Part shown: piece by piece, positions 1 to 8,292 of the stretch | Position numbering within the stretch: position 1 is the stretch's first letter | Layout of the letters: each line of letters starts with the position of its first letter | NCBI GenBank assembly: GCA_017882555.1 | Contig: JADGPH010000176.1 | Coordinates: forward strand, 1 to 32,669 | DNA from: Thermoleophilia bacterium | Lineage (GTDB): Bacteria > Actinomycetota > Thermoleophilia > Miltoncostaeales > Miltoncostaeaceae | DNA length: 32,669 nucleotides | Direction of reading: 5' to 3' | Notes under the pieces: model-generated | Databases searched by the model: none | The model's input: the letters and a program-made list of their open reading frames with translations, nothing else | What the model was told of the DNA's origin: nothing | Position numbers and translations under genes: made by a program

Positions 1-112
1 CCCCGACGTTCTGGTCCTTCAGAGGGCGGGTGTCGTGACGGTGTTGGGGACTCGGTGGGACGGGTTCCTGTGTAAAGTTTTGCGGTCATTCAACTCAACG
101 GAAGTGAGAACG

Positions 113-937
113 ATGCCGGTCCCAAGACTCTATGAGGCGTTCTCAGAACCGCGCGAGCAGTGGGCCCACGTCTTGGCGACGCTGCTGCAACTCGGTGGAC
201 CTGAGACACGCGCGGCGCTCGTCGCGGAACTGCTGGGCGACCATCTTGCCGGCACTGACCAGATGCTCGTCAGCGAGCGGCGTGTCGTGGGTCAGGGCGC
301 CGACGCGATGATGCTTGACATCACGCTGCGCCACGGCGACGAGTGGGTCATCGGGATTGTGTCCGACCTTGGGTTCGATCTCGCTCGGGCGGCGGCCCTG
401 GCGGCCACCCAGCGGGCGCTTGGATCCGCCGCGCGCCAGGTGCTGATCGTCATCACTCCAGATCGCCGCGTGCCCGCGGACATCAAGGCTGCCTCGGGTG
501 AGATCATCCACAAGAGCTGGCTGCGAGTGCGCGACTGGGTCCAGGAGCGCCCCGAGCGCGGCGCGGCAACCGGTGTCGATTTGGCCCTTCTGCGCGAGGC
601 GGAGTACTTCTATACCCCACGCGTGGCGGAGCTGTACCGCCTCGAGGAACTGATGGCCTTGGTGGCTCCGGGAGTGCGCACGTCGTTGGCATCGATCTTC
701 TTCGCGCTCAACGATCTTGCGCCGGCGCCGACGATCGTGATCCCCACCGACAAGACCGCTCTCGTGCGCTACCCGCGCAGCGGGGACCCCACGGTGACGA
801 TCGCCCTGGGAGACGGCGACCCGGTTGTGTCGGTCGTCGGCGGTCCTGCGGTGCGCATCGACACCGACGCGGCCTTGACCGCCGCGCGCTCAGGGGTGCT
901 CGCCGCCGCGCGCGCGGTGCTCCCGGCGCGCAAGTAG
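113..937 (+). CDS. Probable PD-(D/E)XK-fold protein, likely catalytically inactive
   Basis: I do not recognise a named family. The 274-residue product begins with a helical region, then has a strand-turn-strand block at about residues 60-90 (GADAMMLDITL, then WVIGIVSDLGF), a helix with QRAL near 100, a strand VLIVITPD at 110-117 and IIHKSWLRVRDWV at 131-143. That order resembles the PD-(D/E)XK nuclease-like proteins, where the second strand normally reads ExK; here that place is IVS, so the catalytic Glu and Lys are missing. The C-terminal third (200-274) is beta-rich and unassigned. The start at ATG 113 is chosen because GGAAG lies 8 nt upstream; the frame stays open further 5' (a GTG at 35) but that extension looks non-coding. 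It lies directly before def, with its own short leader. The fold assignment is inference from pattern only. Confidence 0.5.
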   Translation: MPVPRLYEAFSEPREQWAHVLATLLQLGGPETRAALVAELLGDHLAGTDQMLVSERRVVGQGADAMMLDITLRHGDEWVIGIVSDLGFDLARAAALAATQRALGSAARQVLIVITPDRRVPADIKAASGEIIHKSWLRVRDWVQERPERGAATGVDLALLREAEYFYTPRVAELYRLEELMALVAPGVRTSLASIFFALNDLAPAPTIVIPTDKTALVRYPRSGDPTVTIALGDGDPVVSVVGGPAVRIDTDAALTAARSGVLAAARAVLPARK

Positions 938-982
938 TCGTTGCCGGAGGGCGACCGCGGTGGCCGTCTTCCGAGCACTTGC

Positions 983-988
983 TAGCAT
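983..988 (+). promoter_or_regulatory. Predicted -10 box for def
   Basis: TAGCAT, preceded by TTGC, ends 9 nt before the def ATG. The expected start of transcription falls within about three bases of the start codon, so the transcript would be leaderless or nearly so. No good -35 element is visible. Confidence 0.45.
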
Positions 989-997
989 CAAGAGCCG

Positions 998-1537
998 ATG
1001 TCGTCTCGTGCACTCGCTGATCCGGATCTTGAACAGCGCCGCTTGGCCGCAATGCGGCAGGTGCGCCAGCTGGGTGACCCCGTGTTGCGCATTCCTGCCA
1101 CGGAAGTGACCGTCTTTGACGATGCGCTGCGTGAAGAGGTCGCGCGGATGGAATTGATCATGGATGAGGCGCATGGCGCGGGTCTCGCCGCGCCGCAGCT
1201 CGGTGCGCTGCGCCGGATCCTCGTGTATCGCTTGCGCGATGATGACCGTCCGCGTGTGTTGATCAACCCCCGCGTCGCGTGGTCCTCCGACGAAACGGAG
1301 ATCGACGTCGAAGGATGCCTGTCGATCGGTGAGATCACGGTGGAAGTGCCACGGGCTGTCGCACTGCACGTCGAAGCGCTCGACGATGACGGCGAGCCGG
1401 TCCGTCTCGAGGCCGAAGGGTTTGAGGCGCGGGTCGTCCAGCATGAGATGGACCACCTGGACGGCATTCTGATTTTGGACCGCACGACGAAGGAACAACG
1501 CCGCGAGGCGCTGCGGGAACTGCGCAGCCAGGCATAG
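998..1537 (+). CDS. def: Peptide deformylase
   Basis: Removes the N-terminal formyl group from nascent proteins at the ribosome exit in the cytoplasm. All three deformylase motifs are visible in the 179-residue product: GAGLAAPQ at residues 60-67, EGCLS at 105-109 and HEMDH at 149-153. The metal ligands would be Cys107, His149 and His153 and the catalytic acid Glu150; Gln67 would stabilise the oxyanion. Length is normal for the family. The ATG at 998 is preceded by a TAGCAT -10 box ending 9 nt before it and by no clear ribosome binding site, so the mRNA may have almost no leader. A later in-frame ATG (residue 19) is a less likely alternative. fmt follows after 6 nt, the usual partner, since Fmt adds the formyl group that Def removes. 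Confidence 0.96.
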   Translation: MSSRALADPDLEQRRLAAMRQVRQLGDPVLRIPATEVTVFDDALREEVARMELIMDEAHGAGLAAPQLGALRRILVYRLRDDDRPRVLINPRVAWSSDETEIDVEGCLSIGEITVEVPRAVALHVEALDDDGEPVRLEAEGFEARVVQHEMDHLDGILILDRTTKEQRREALRELRSQA

Positions 1538-1543
1538 CGACAG

Positions 1544-2449
1544 ATGCGAATTGCCTTTGCGGGAAGCCCCGCCCCAGCGGCGGAGATCCTGCGCGATCTT
1601 GCGAGAGCGCATCACGAGATTGCCCTGGTGATCTCACAGCCCGATCGCCCCCGGGGCCGTTCACGTTCGCTGTCACTGACTCCCGTGGCCGCCGAGGCCG
1701 CCGAGCTCGGGCTCGAGTGCATCCGACCGGCAACGATCAACGCACCCGAGGTACTTGAGCGGCTGCGTGCGGCAAATGTGGCCGCTTTGTGTGTCGTGGC
1801 ATTCGGCCAGCTTCTCAACGCGCCGCTGCTCTCAGAATGGCCGTGTATCAACGTGCACTTTTCCATCCTTCCCGCCTATCGGGGGGCCGCTCCCGTCGAG
1901 CGTTCGCTGATGGATGGCGTTACCGAAACCGGAGTGAGCATTATGCGAATGGACGCCGGGCTCGATACGGGACCCCTAGCGCGCGTGGTGCGCACACCTG
2001 TTGCAGTCACCGATGACGCCGGTGCGATCATGGACCGATTGTGCGCTTTGGCCATCCCGGCGCTGGTCGAGACCTTCGACCAGCTCGAGCGCGGCACGCT
2101 GCGGGTTATCGCGCAGCCCGAGGTTGGAGTGTCGCTCGCACCCAAACTCAACGACGCCGATCGGGTGCTGGATCCGGGTCGCTCAGCCACGGCGCTCGCC
2201 AATCGCGTACGGGCACTTGCCCCGCACATCGGTGCGCGACTGGTGATCGGCGGTGAGCCATTCAAGGTGTGGCGAACGGTCGCGCACGAGACCGAGACGG
2301 CCCCGGGTCTGCACGCCGACGACGGTCGGCTGCTGATGGGCTGTGGATCCGGGACGCTGGAGATAGTGGAGTTGCAGCCGCCCTCGCGTGGTCGCGTCTC
2401 GGCCGGCGAATTCTTGCGCGGGTACCGCGGATCACTGGAGATTGTATGA
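1544..2449 (+). CDS. fmt: Methionyl-tRNA formyltransferase
   Basis: Transfers the formyl group of 10-formyltetrahydrofolate to Met-tRNAi, producing the initiator fMet-tRNA. The 301-residue product has the Rossmann-like formyltransferase domain first and the smaller OB-like C-terminal domain from about 205. The family signature is clear: NVHFSILPAYRGAAP at 103-117 and MDAGLDTG at 136-143. Catalytic residues by spacing are Asn103, His105 and Asp141. The middle of the signature reads VHFSIL where the common form is LHASLL, a mild variant. The gene lies 6 nt after def and its stop overlaps the rsmB start by 4 nt (ATGA), indicating translational coupling. Confidence 0.96.
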   Translation: MRIAFAGSPAPAAEILRDLARAHHEIALVISQPDRPRGRSRSLSLTPVAAEAAELGLECIRPATINAPEVLERLRAANVAALCVVAFGQLLNAPLLSEWPCINVHFSILPAYRGAAPVERSLMDGVTETGVSIMRMDAGLDTGPLARVVRTPVAVTDDAGAIMDRLCALAIPALVETFDQLERGTLRVIAQPEVGVSLAPKLNDADRVLDPGRSATALANRVRALAPHIGARLVIGGEPFKVWRTVAHETETAPGLHADDGRLLMGCGSGTLEIVELQPPSRGRVSAGEFLRGYRGSLEIV

Positions 2450-3765
2450 CGACCGACGGCCAGATCAGTCCCGAGCGTTTGATGGCCCTGCGCGTCCTGC
2501 GCCGCGTTGCCGAGGGCGCGTTTGCCGATCGCGCATTCGCCGCGGAGGCCCGCCGGGCCGATCTGGATCCCCGGACGCGTGCGGCTGCCATGCGCCTGAG
2601 CTACGGCCCTGTGCAACGCCGGCGCACGCTGGATTGGTTGATCGACGGTGCGCTTGAGCGGCCCGGCGGACTTGAACCAGATGTGCGCGAGGTGTTGCGG
2701 GTCGGCGCGTATGAGCTGATCTGGTCGGACCGCGTACCGGATGCTGCCGCGGTCGATCAGACGGTGCGGCTCGTGCGCACCCTCCACGGGGTGCCGCGCC
2801 GACGGACCGCCCGCGCGGGCCTGGTGAACGCGGTCATGCGGCGCATCGCCGCGGACGGCAAACGCCGTCTGGCCAGCCTCGAGGGCGATCCGAGCGCCGC
2901 CGGTATTCGGCATTCGTTGCCGGATTGGATCGTCGAGGGGTTTGAGAGCTCCCTCGGCGAGCTCGCCGAGGGAGCGATGGCTGCGGCCAACGACCCGGCC
3001 GAGTCGGCGATTCGGTGGAATCCACTGCGCGGCCCGCGTCGTACCGTCGAGGCTGCACTCCAGATGGCGTGGCACGATGATCCCTTTCTGCCTGAGGCGC
3101 TCGTGCTCGAGGGGCCGTTTGCGCTCGAGGATTCTGAGCTGTGGGCGCGCGGACGGGCGATGGGACAAAGCCGGGCTTCGATGCTGCCCGCGCGCGTGTT
3201 GGCGCCGCGGCCCGGCGAGCGGATTCTCGATCTGTGTGCTGCCCCGGGAGCCAAAGCGACCCACCTGGCCGCCCTGGCCGCCAATCGCGCCGAGATCGTC
3301 TGCGTGGAACTCCATGAGGCCCGCGCCCAGGCCCTGCGGGTCCTGGGTCGACGCATGGGCGCACGCATTCAGGTGATCACCGGGGATGCGCGGACCCTGG
3401 AGTTGGACGATGGCTTCGATGCGGTGCTCGTAGACCCGCCGTGTACCGGTCTTGGCGTGCTGAGCTCGCGTCCGGACGTGCGCTGGCGGCGTCGCCCGGA
3501 AGCCCTCGATGAGCTCGTTAAGCTGCAGCGGGATCTGCTCGAACGCGCGATCGAGCTCACGCGCCCCGGCGGCCGGGTCGTCTACAGCACGTGCACCCTT
3601 CTGGCCGCGGAAAATGAAGAGGTCGTGCGCGCAACCGGAGTCCACGTGGCGGATGTGACAGCCCAATTCCCGCACCTTGCCCATCCGCGGTTGGAGGGTG
3701 CGTTGCTGACGCTTCCCAGCCGCGATCGCACCGATGGTTTCTTTGTGGCCCGGCTGGAAATCTAA
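2446..3765 (+). CDS. rsmB: 16S rRNA cytosine-967 C5-methyltransferase
   Basis: Methylates C967 of 16S rRNA using S-adenosylmethionine. The N-terminal part (about 5-140) is the helical NusB-like RNA-binding domain, and the C-terminal part is a class I methyltransferase. Visible motifs are LDLCAAPGAK at 261-270 (SAM binding), LVDPPCTGLG at 328-337 with Cys333, and YSTCTL at 380-385 with the catalytic nucleophile Cys383, the two-cysteine arrangement typical of RNA m5C enzymes. The product is 439 residues, normal for Sun/RsmB. The start at ATG 2446 is fixed by the ATGA overlap with fmt; the frame is open far upstream but that part is antisense-like read-through of fmt. Confidence 0.95.
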   Translation: MTTDGQISPERLMALRVLRRVAEGAFADRAFAAEARRADLDPRTRAAAMRLSYGPVQRRRTLDWLIDGALERPGGLEPDVREVLRVGAYELIWSDRVPDAAAVDQTVRLVRTLHGVPRRRTARAGLVNAVMRRIAADGKRRLASLEGDPSAAGIRHSLPDWIVEGFESSLGELAEGAMAAANDPAESAIRWNPLRGPRRTVEAALQMAWHDDPFLPEALVLEGPFALEDSELWARGRAMGQSRASMLPARVLAPRPGERILDLCAAPGAKATHLAALAANRAEIVCVELHEARAQALRVLGRRMGARIQVITGDARTLELDDGFDAVLVDPPCTGLGVLSSRPDVRWRRRPEALDELVKLQRDLLERAIELTRPGGRVVYSTCTLLAAENEEVVRATGVHVADVTAQFPHLAHPRLEGALLTLPSRDRTDGFFVARLEI

Positions 3766-3790
3766 GTGGCGGCGGCCCGAGCGGCCCGAA

Positions 3791-3820
3791 TTGGCGGGTA
3801 CGCGACCACGTCGGTACGCT
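3791..3820 (+). promoter_or_regulatory. Predicted sigma-A-type promoter for rpe and the riboflavin genes
   Basis: TTGGCG at 3791-3796 and TACGCT at 3815-3820 are separated by 18 bases, a good housekeeping promoter. The -10 box ends 10 nt before the rpe ATG, so the leader would be about 2-4 nt. This implies that rpe-ribD-ribE-ribBA-ribH can be transcribed separately from def-fmt-rsmB. Confidence 0.5.
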
Positions 3821-3830
3821 CTGCGTTCTG

Positions 3831-4496
3831 ATGACTCGTCCTGACCGACCTGTTGTGTTGCCATCGGTCATGTCCGCGGACATGACCGCCCTGGGGGCCC
3901 AGTTGGGCGACCTGTGCGCCGCTGGCGCGCGCGTCTTCCACGTCGATGTGATGGATGGACACTTCGTGCCGAACCTCACGGTGGGGCCGGATTTCACCGC
4001 AGCGGTGGCGCGGAGCGTGCGGCCACACGGCGGCCTGGTCGATGTCCACCTGATGGTGGAACGTCCCGGACCCCTGCTGGAGCTCTTTGCGCCCCATGCG
4101 AACGCGATCAGCGTCCACGCCGAGGCGGACCCGCATCTGCACCGGCTGATGGCCGAGATTCGCCGCTTGGGGTGTGCCGCCGGGGTTGCCATCAACCCCG
4201 GGACGCCGCTCGATTTCGTCACTGAGCTCATTGGTTCGATCGACTTTGTGAACTGCATGGCGGTCAACCCCGGCTTTGCCGGTCAGTCATTCATTGCGAC
4301 GACCCCAAACAAGGTTGGGCGCTTGCGGGCGGCGCTCCCCGACGAGGTCTGGATCGAGGTTGATGGTGGGATTGGTCTCGGGACGCTGGTCCAGGCGCGC
4401 GATGCGGGCGCGTCGTGGCTGGTCTCGGCATCGGCCATCTTCAGCGCGGACAACCCGGTCGACGCATATCGAAGCCTGGCCGAGCTCGCCGGATGA
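3831..4496 (+). CDS. rpe: Ribulose-phosphate 3-epimerase
   Basis: Interconverts ribulose 5-phosphate and xylulose 5-phosphate in the pentose phosphate pathway. The 221-residue TIM barrel shows HVDVMDGHFVPN at 37-48 (metal ligands His37 and Asp39), DVHLMV at 71-76 (His73), MAVNPGFAGQSF at 143-154 and the second catalytic aspartate in EVDGGIG (Asp178). The ATG at 3831 has no ribosome binding site and lies close behind a -10 box. Its stop overlaps the ribD start by 4 nt (ATGA). The link to the next genes is chemical as well as positional: ribulose 5-phosphate is the substrate from which RibBA makes the four-carbon unit of riboflavin. Confidence 0.96.
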   Translation: MTRPDRPVVLPSVMSADMTALGAQLGDLCAAGARVFHVDVMDGHFVPNLTVGPDFTAAVARSVRPHGGLVDVHLMVERPGPLLELFAPHANAISVHAEADPHLHRLMAEIRRLGCAAGVAINPGTPLDFVTELIGSIDFVNCMAVNPGFAGQSFIATTPNKVGRLRAALPDEVWIEVDGGIGLGTLVQARDAGASWLVSASAIFSADNPVDAYRSLAELAG

Positions 4497-5623
4497 CGAC
4501 GCTCAGCGCGGCGGAGTCCGCCGCGCTCGCGCATGCCCGCGAGGTTGCGACGCGCGCGCGCGGCCGGGTGAGTCCAAACCCGCTTGTCGGCGCGGTGATC
4601 CTGCGCGATGGGCGTCTCATCGCCGAGGGATGGCACGAGGGCCCCGGCCTTCCTCACGCCGAGGTCGTGGCCTTGCGCGCGGCAGGCGCGGCGGCCCGTG
4701 GGGCGACCCTGGTGAGCACACTCGAGCCCTGCTCGCATTTTGGTCGGACACCGCCGTGTTCGGCCGCGGTGATCGAGGCCGGGCTTGGACGGGTCGTGGT
4801 GGGGTGTCTCGATCCGCTTGAGCGGACGCGGGGGCAAGGGGTTCGCCTGTTGCGTGCGGCCGGAATCGACGTGGCTGTGGCATCGGGCGAAGACGGGCGC
4901 CTCTCGCGGGAGTTGATCTCGGCATTTATTACCCACGCGGTACGTCAGCGCCCGCATGTGATGCTGAAGCTCGCCACCAGCCTCGATGGCAAGGTCGCCA
5001 CGCGTACCGGCGAGAGTCAGTGGATCTCCAGTCCTGAAGCGCGGGACCTGGTGCACCGCATGCGCGCCGACCACGACGCGGTTATTGTCGGCATCGGGAC
5101 CGCGCTGGCCGACGATCCGCGGCTGACCGCGAGAGGGATCGACGGACCGGTGCGCCAACCGGCACGTGTCGTGTTTGATTCCCAAGCCCGGTTGCCGCTG
5201 GCATCGGCGATGGTCGAATCCGCGCGCGAGGTGCCGGTGTACGTGGTAGTCGGAACCAGCGCGTCACCGGATCGCATCGAGCGATTGCGGGGCGCCGGGG
5301 TTGAGGTAATCGGCATGCCGACCGCGCGTCCGCAGGTCCCGGAGGTCCTGGCCGCACTCGGTCAACGCGGCATTCAGTCGGTATTTGTCGAGGGCGGTGC
5401 ACGGCTTGCCGGTGCGTTCCTCGAGGCGAACAGCGTCGATGTCGTGCAATGGTTTCTGGCCCCGATGTTGATCGGCGGTAGCCAGGCACCCGGTGCGATC
5501 GGCGGTCAAGGGGTGGGCAAACTGGCCGACGCACCGCGATTGGCGCAGCTTGTGGTCGCACGAATCGGCGACGATATCGCGTGCGCCGGTCGCGTGATTG
5601 AGTTGCCCCGGATAGAGGAGTGA
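4493..5623 (+). CDS. ribD: Bifunctional riboflavin biosynthesis deaminase/reductase RibD
   Basis: Carries out steps two and three of riboflavin synthesis: deamination of the pyrimidine intermediate, then NADPH-dependent reduction of its ribosyl side chain. The N-terminal cytidine-deaminase-like domain (about 1-145) has PHAEVVAL at 54-61 and EPCSHFGRTPPCS at 78-90; zinc ligands are His55, Cys80 and Cys89 with Glu57 as proton shuttle. The reductase domain starts at RPHVMLKLATSLDGK (153-167) and runs to the end, 376 residues in all. The ATG at 4493 overlaps the rpe stop by 4 nt. Both domains look intact. Confidence 0.96.
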   Translation: MTTLSAAESAALAHAREVATRARGRVSPNPLVGAVILRDGRLIAEGWHEGPGLPHAEVVALRAAGAAARGATLVSTLEPCSHFGRTPPCSAAVIEAGLGRVVVGCLDPLERTRGQGVRLLRAAGIDVAVASGEDGRLSRELISAFITHAVRQRPHVMLKLATSLDGKVATRTGESQWISSPEARDLVHRMRADHDAVIVGIGTALADDPRLTARGIDGPVRQPARVVFDSQARLPLASAMVESAREVPVYVVVGTSASPDRIERLRGAGVEVIGMPTARPQVPEVLAALGQRGIQSVFVEGGARLAGAFLEANSVDVVQWFLAPMLIGGSQAPGAIGGQGVGKLADAPRLAQLVVARIGDDIACAGRVIELPRIEE

Positions 5624-6234
5624 TGTTCACCGGACTTGTCGAAGAGGTCGGCACGATTGCCGCCATGAGCCCCGTCAATGAGGGCGTGCGTGTCGCGATT
5701 CGCGCGACTGTCGTGCGCGAAGGGCTTGTGATTGGCGATTCGGTGGCTGTCAACGGCGCGTGCTTGACAGCGGTTGAACTGCACCCCGACGGGTTTGTGG
5801 TCGATGTCGTGGCCGAGACGCTGCGTCGCACGACGCTCGTGGATGCCCAACCCGGAGATCCTGTCAACTTGGAACGCGCCGTGGCGCTCGGGGCGCGTCT
5901 CGGGGGCCACATGGTGCAAGGCCATATCGATGGGACCGGGACGGTGGTCTCGGCGAGCCCGGCAGGTGACGGGCTGACATTTCGCGTCGACGCCCCGGGC
6001 GCGCTGATGCGGTACGTGATCGAGAAGGGCAGTATCGCGGTCGACGGTGTGAGCCTCACCGTCGCCGCCCGGGACGTGACCGGGTTCACCGTCGCGCTGA
6101 TCCCGCACACGATCGCGGCGACGACGCTTGGCCTGGGGCGCGTTGGCGGTCGCGTAAATCTCGAAGTCGACCTTGTGGCAAAGTACATTGAGGCGTTAGT
6201 CGCTCCATACCAGGTGCCGCGGGAGGCCCAATGA
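5623..6234 (+). CDS. ribE: Riboflavin synthase, alpha subunit
   Basis: Dismutates two molecules of 6,7-dimethyl-8-ribityllumazine to give riboflavin. The 203-residue product is made of two lumazine-binding barrels in tandem: the first begins MFTGLVEEVG, the second at about 96 with HMVQGHIDGTG, followed by a C-terminal helix for trimer formation. The start at ATG 5623 shares one base with the ribD stop (TGATG); a GTG just before it (5620) would add one residue. GAGGAG lies immediately upstream, slightly closer than usual. Its stop overlaps ribBA by 4 nt. Confidence 0.95.
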   Translation: MFTGLVEEVGTIAAMSPVNEGVRVAIRATVVREGLVIGDSVAVNGACLTAVELHPDGFVVDVVAETLRRTTLVDAQPGDPVNLERAVALGARLGGHMVQGHIDGTGTVVSASPAGDGLTFRVDAPGALMRYVIEKGSIAVDGVSLTVAARDVTGFTVALIPHTIAATTLGLGRVGGRVNLEVDLVAKYIEALVAPYQVPREAQ

Positions 6235-7487
6235 GCAGTACGCAGGCGCGTCCCTTCGCTACGATCGAACAGGCGATAGAGGCCATCCGCGCCGGTCACA
6301 TGATCGTGGTCGTCGACTCTGAGGATCGCGAGAACGAAGGCGACATCATCATGGCCGCCCAGTTCGCGACTCCGGAGGCCGTCAACTTCATGGCTACGCA
6401 CGCGCGCGGCCTGATCTGTTTGGCACTGACGGACGAGCGCTGTGAGCAGCTTGGCCTGACGATGATGGTGCGTCGCAACGATGCCCCGTTGGGTACGGCC
6501 TTCCTCGAGTCGATCGAGGCCCGGGAGGGCGTCACGACAGGCATCTCCGCGCCCGATCGCGCCCGCACGATCATGGTCGCGATTGACCCCAATTCAGGTG
6601 CGTCGGACTTGGTCAAGCCCGGGCATGTGTTCCCCTTGCGGGCCAAGCCCGGCGGGGTGCTCGAGCGCGCCGGCCACACGGAGGCGGCAGTCGACCTGGC
6701 GCGGCTTGCAGGACTGATTCCCGCAGGGGTGATCTGCGAGGTGATGCGCGAGGACGGCCGCATGGCACGCGTCGACGATCTGGTGCCATACGCCCACGAA
6801 CATGGTCTGTTGATGATCACCATCTCCGACCTGATCGAGCATCGACGCCACACCGAGCGTCTGGTTGAGCGTGGGGGGCAGGCACGCCTGCCCACGACCT
6901 ACGGTGAGTGGACGGCCATCGGCTACCACAGCCTCATCGACGGCAAGCACCACCTTGCGTTGGTCAAGGGTGACGTCGCCGGCAAGGAAGACGTGTTGGT
7001 ACGGGTGCATTCGGAGTGCCTGACCGGTGACGTGTTTGGTTCCCTACGCTGCGATTGTGGCGAACAGCTCGCCGCGGCCATGAAGATGATCGACGATGAG
7101 GGTGAAGGCGTCGTGCTCTACATCGCCCAAGAAGGCCGTGGGATTGGTCTGCTCAACAAGCTCCGTGCCTACGAGCTCCAGGACGCCGGGTTTGACACCG
7201 TTGAAGCCAATCGCCAGCTCGGATTTCCCGCAGATCTCCGCGACTATGGGATCGGCGCACAGATCCTGGTGGACTTGGGCCTCACGACGATCCGTCAACT
7301 CACCAATAATCCTAAGAAGATTGTCGGCCTCGAAGGCTATGGGCTGTCGGTGACTGCACGCGTGCCGATCGAGATCGACCCAGGTCCGGACAACTTGCGC
7401 TATCTCCAGGTCAAGCGGGACAAGATGGGGCACATGCTCCACCACCAGGACCTGCGGATCGAGGTCGATCCGACTGAGGGCGACTGA
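6231..7487 (+). CDS. ribBA: Bifunctional 3,4-dihydroxy-2-butanone-4-phosphate synthase / GTP cyclohydrolase II
   Basis: Supplies both precursors of riboflavin: the N-terminal half (about 1-205) converts ribulose 5-phosphate to dihydroxybutanone phosphate and formate; the C-terminal half opens the GTP ring. The first domain shows DSEDRENEGDII at 29-40, TTGISAPDRA and GHTEAAVDLA. The second shows HSECLTGD and GSLRCDCGEQ, giving the zinc ligands Cys263, Cys274 and Cys276, then YIAQEGRGIGL and TNNPKKI. Both active sites appear complete in the 418 residues. The ATGA overlap with ribE and the 3-nt gap to ribH place it in a coupled operon. Confidence 0.96.
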   Translation: MSSTQARPFATIEQAIEAIRAGHMIVVVDSEDRENEGDIIMAAQFATPEAVNFMATHARGLICLALTDERCEQLGLTMMVRRNDAPLGTAFLESIEAREGVTTGISAPDRARTIMVAIDPNSGASDLVKPGHVFPLRAKPGGVLERAGHTEAAVDLARLAGLIPAGVICEVMREDGRMARVDDLVPYAHEHGLLMITISDLIEHRRHTERLVERGGQARLPTTYGEWTAIGYHSLIDGKHHLALVKGDVAGKEDVLVRVHSECLTGDVFGSLRCDCGEQLAAAMKMIDDEGEGVVLYIAQEGRGIGLLNKLRAYELQDAGFDTVEANRQLGFPADLRDYGIGAQILVDLGLTTIRQLTNNPKKIVGLEGYGLSVTARVPIEIDPGPDNLRYLQVKRDKMGHMLHHQDLRIEVDPTEGD

Positions 7488-7490
7488 CCG

Positions 7491-8003
7491 ATGGCGCGCA
7501 CGGAGCCGGCGCCTGCGGTCCACCGCCTGGATAATGCCGCGATCCGTGTCGGCATCGTGTGTTCAAGCTTTCATCGTGCCCTGACCGAAGCACTGGTCGA
7601 GGGCGCGCGCGGCCATCTCGCCGCGGCCGGGCTCGCTCCGGATCGCGTCGACGTCTTCTGGGTACCCGGTTCGTTCGAGGTTCCGCAGGCCGCGCGCATG
7701 CTGGCGGTGTCCGGACGCTATGCGGCGGTGATCGCCGTGGGTGCCGTGATCCGTGGGGCGACCTCCCATTTTGATCACATTTCCATGGCGGTCTCGCAGG
7801 GTCTGATCCGCGTCAGCCTGGACACCGGTGTTCCTTGTGCGTTCGGCGTACTGACCTGTGATACCGCTGAACAGGCATGGGCACGTGCCGGGGGCGACGT
7901 GGGTAACGCCGGCGAGGATGCCGCACGGGCGGCGGTCAGTCTGGTGAATCTCGCGGGCCTGAGCACGTCAGGCCCGCGCGAGACTCCCGCGACGGGGGAC
8001 TAA
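7491..8003 (+). CDS. ribH: 6,7-dimethyl-8-ribityllumazine synthase
   Basis: Condenses dihydroxybutanone phosphate with the pyrimidinedione from RibD to form the lumazine; the enzyme normally assembles into icosahedral or pentameric shells in the cytoplasm. Visible motifs in the 170-residue product are VPGSFEVP at 58-65, GAVIRGATSHFDHI at 84-97 with the catalytic His93, and FGVLTCDTAEQA at 118-129 with GNAGEDAA near 138. Phe27 fills the aromatic position that stacks on the substrate. A roughly 18-residue N-terminal extension and 15-residue tail are not conserved in the family. It ends the riboflavin run; 22 nt further on lies the stop of the convergent rpmB. Confidence 0.95.
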   Translation: MARTEPAPAVHRLDNAAIRVGIVCSSFHRALTEALVEGARGHLAAAGLAPDRVDVFWVPGSFEVPQAARMLAVSGRYAAVIAVGAVIRGATSHFDHISMAVSQGLIRVSLDTGVPCAFGVLTCDTAEQAWARAGGDVGNAGEDAARAAVSLVNLAGLSTSGPRETPATGD

Positions 8004-8025
8004 CCCCGCGCGTGTCGTGCTGTGC

Positions 8026-8217
8026 CTAGGCGGCTTTGACCACCTTGCCGCCTTTGAGGCAGCGAGTGCAGACATAGGCACGCGTCGGTGTGCCATTCGA
8101 GATGATGCGCACCTTCTGCAGGTTCGGATTGAACCGGCGGGGTGTCGCACGCATGGAATGGCTGCGGTTGTGCCCGAAGCCCGGGCCCTTTCCGCACACA
8201 CTGCAGACCTTCGACAT
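8026..8217 (-). CDS. rpmB: 50S ribosomal protein L28, zinc-binding type
   Basis: Component of the large ribosomal subunit. The 63-residue product starts MSKVCSVCGKGPGFG and carries two CxxC pairs, Cys5/Cys8 and Cys50/Cys53, so it is the zinc-ribbon (C+) form. The start at 8217 is chosen because GGAGG lies 3 nt upstream on the minus strand and the sequence begins with the family N-terminus; the open frame extends to 8322 but is not L28-like there. It is the only minus-strand gene in the left 23 kb and is divergent from recG. Confidence 0.95.
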   Translation of the reverse strand: MSKVCSVCGKGPGFGHNRSHSMRATPRRFNPNLQKVRIISNGTPTRAYVCTRCLKGGKVVKAA

Positions 8218-8292
8218 CGGCCTCCGTCCTGGGGTCGCCGTAGAGTTACTTGTGTCGCCCGCCCTGCGGAGGCCGCAACGGCACAGCGCGCA

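Noticed and set aside
73..80. TAAAGTTT, identical to the -35 element of flagellar sigma-28 promoters, before the first gene
   Set aside because: At the proper distance (92-99) the sequence is AACTCAAC, not GCCGATAA; and nothing nearby is flagellar.
1..112. Possible C-terminus of an upstream gene (frames close at 36-38 and 73-75)
   Set aside because: The short translations match no recognisable protein end; priA would be expected before def but its conserved C-terminus is not seen.
1876..3864. A 662-codon open frame on the minus strand, and similar long ones at 5082-6401, 9252-10730 and 10992-12881
   Set aside because: All lie antisense to well-identified genes (fmt/rsmB, ribD/ribE/ribBA, recG, coaD to rpmF). 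They are low in hydrophobic residues, rich in Arg, Pro, Ser and Ala, and match no family; long antisense frames are common in high-GC DNA.
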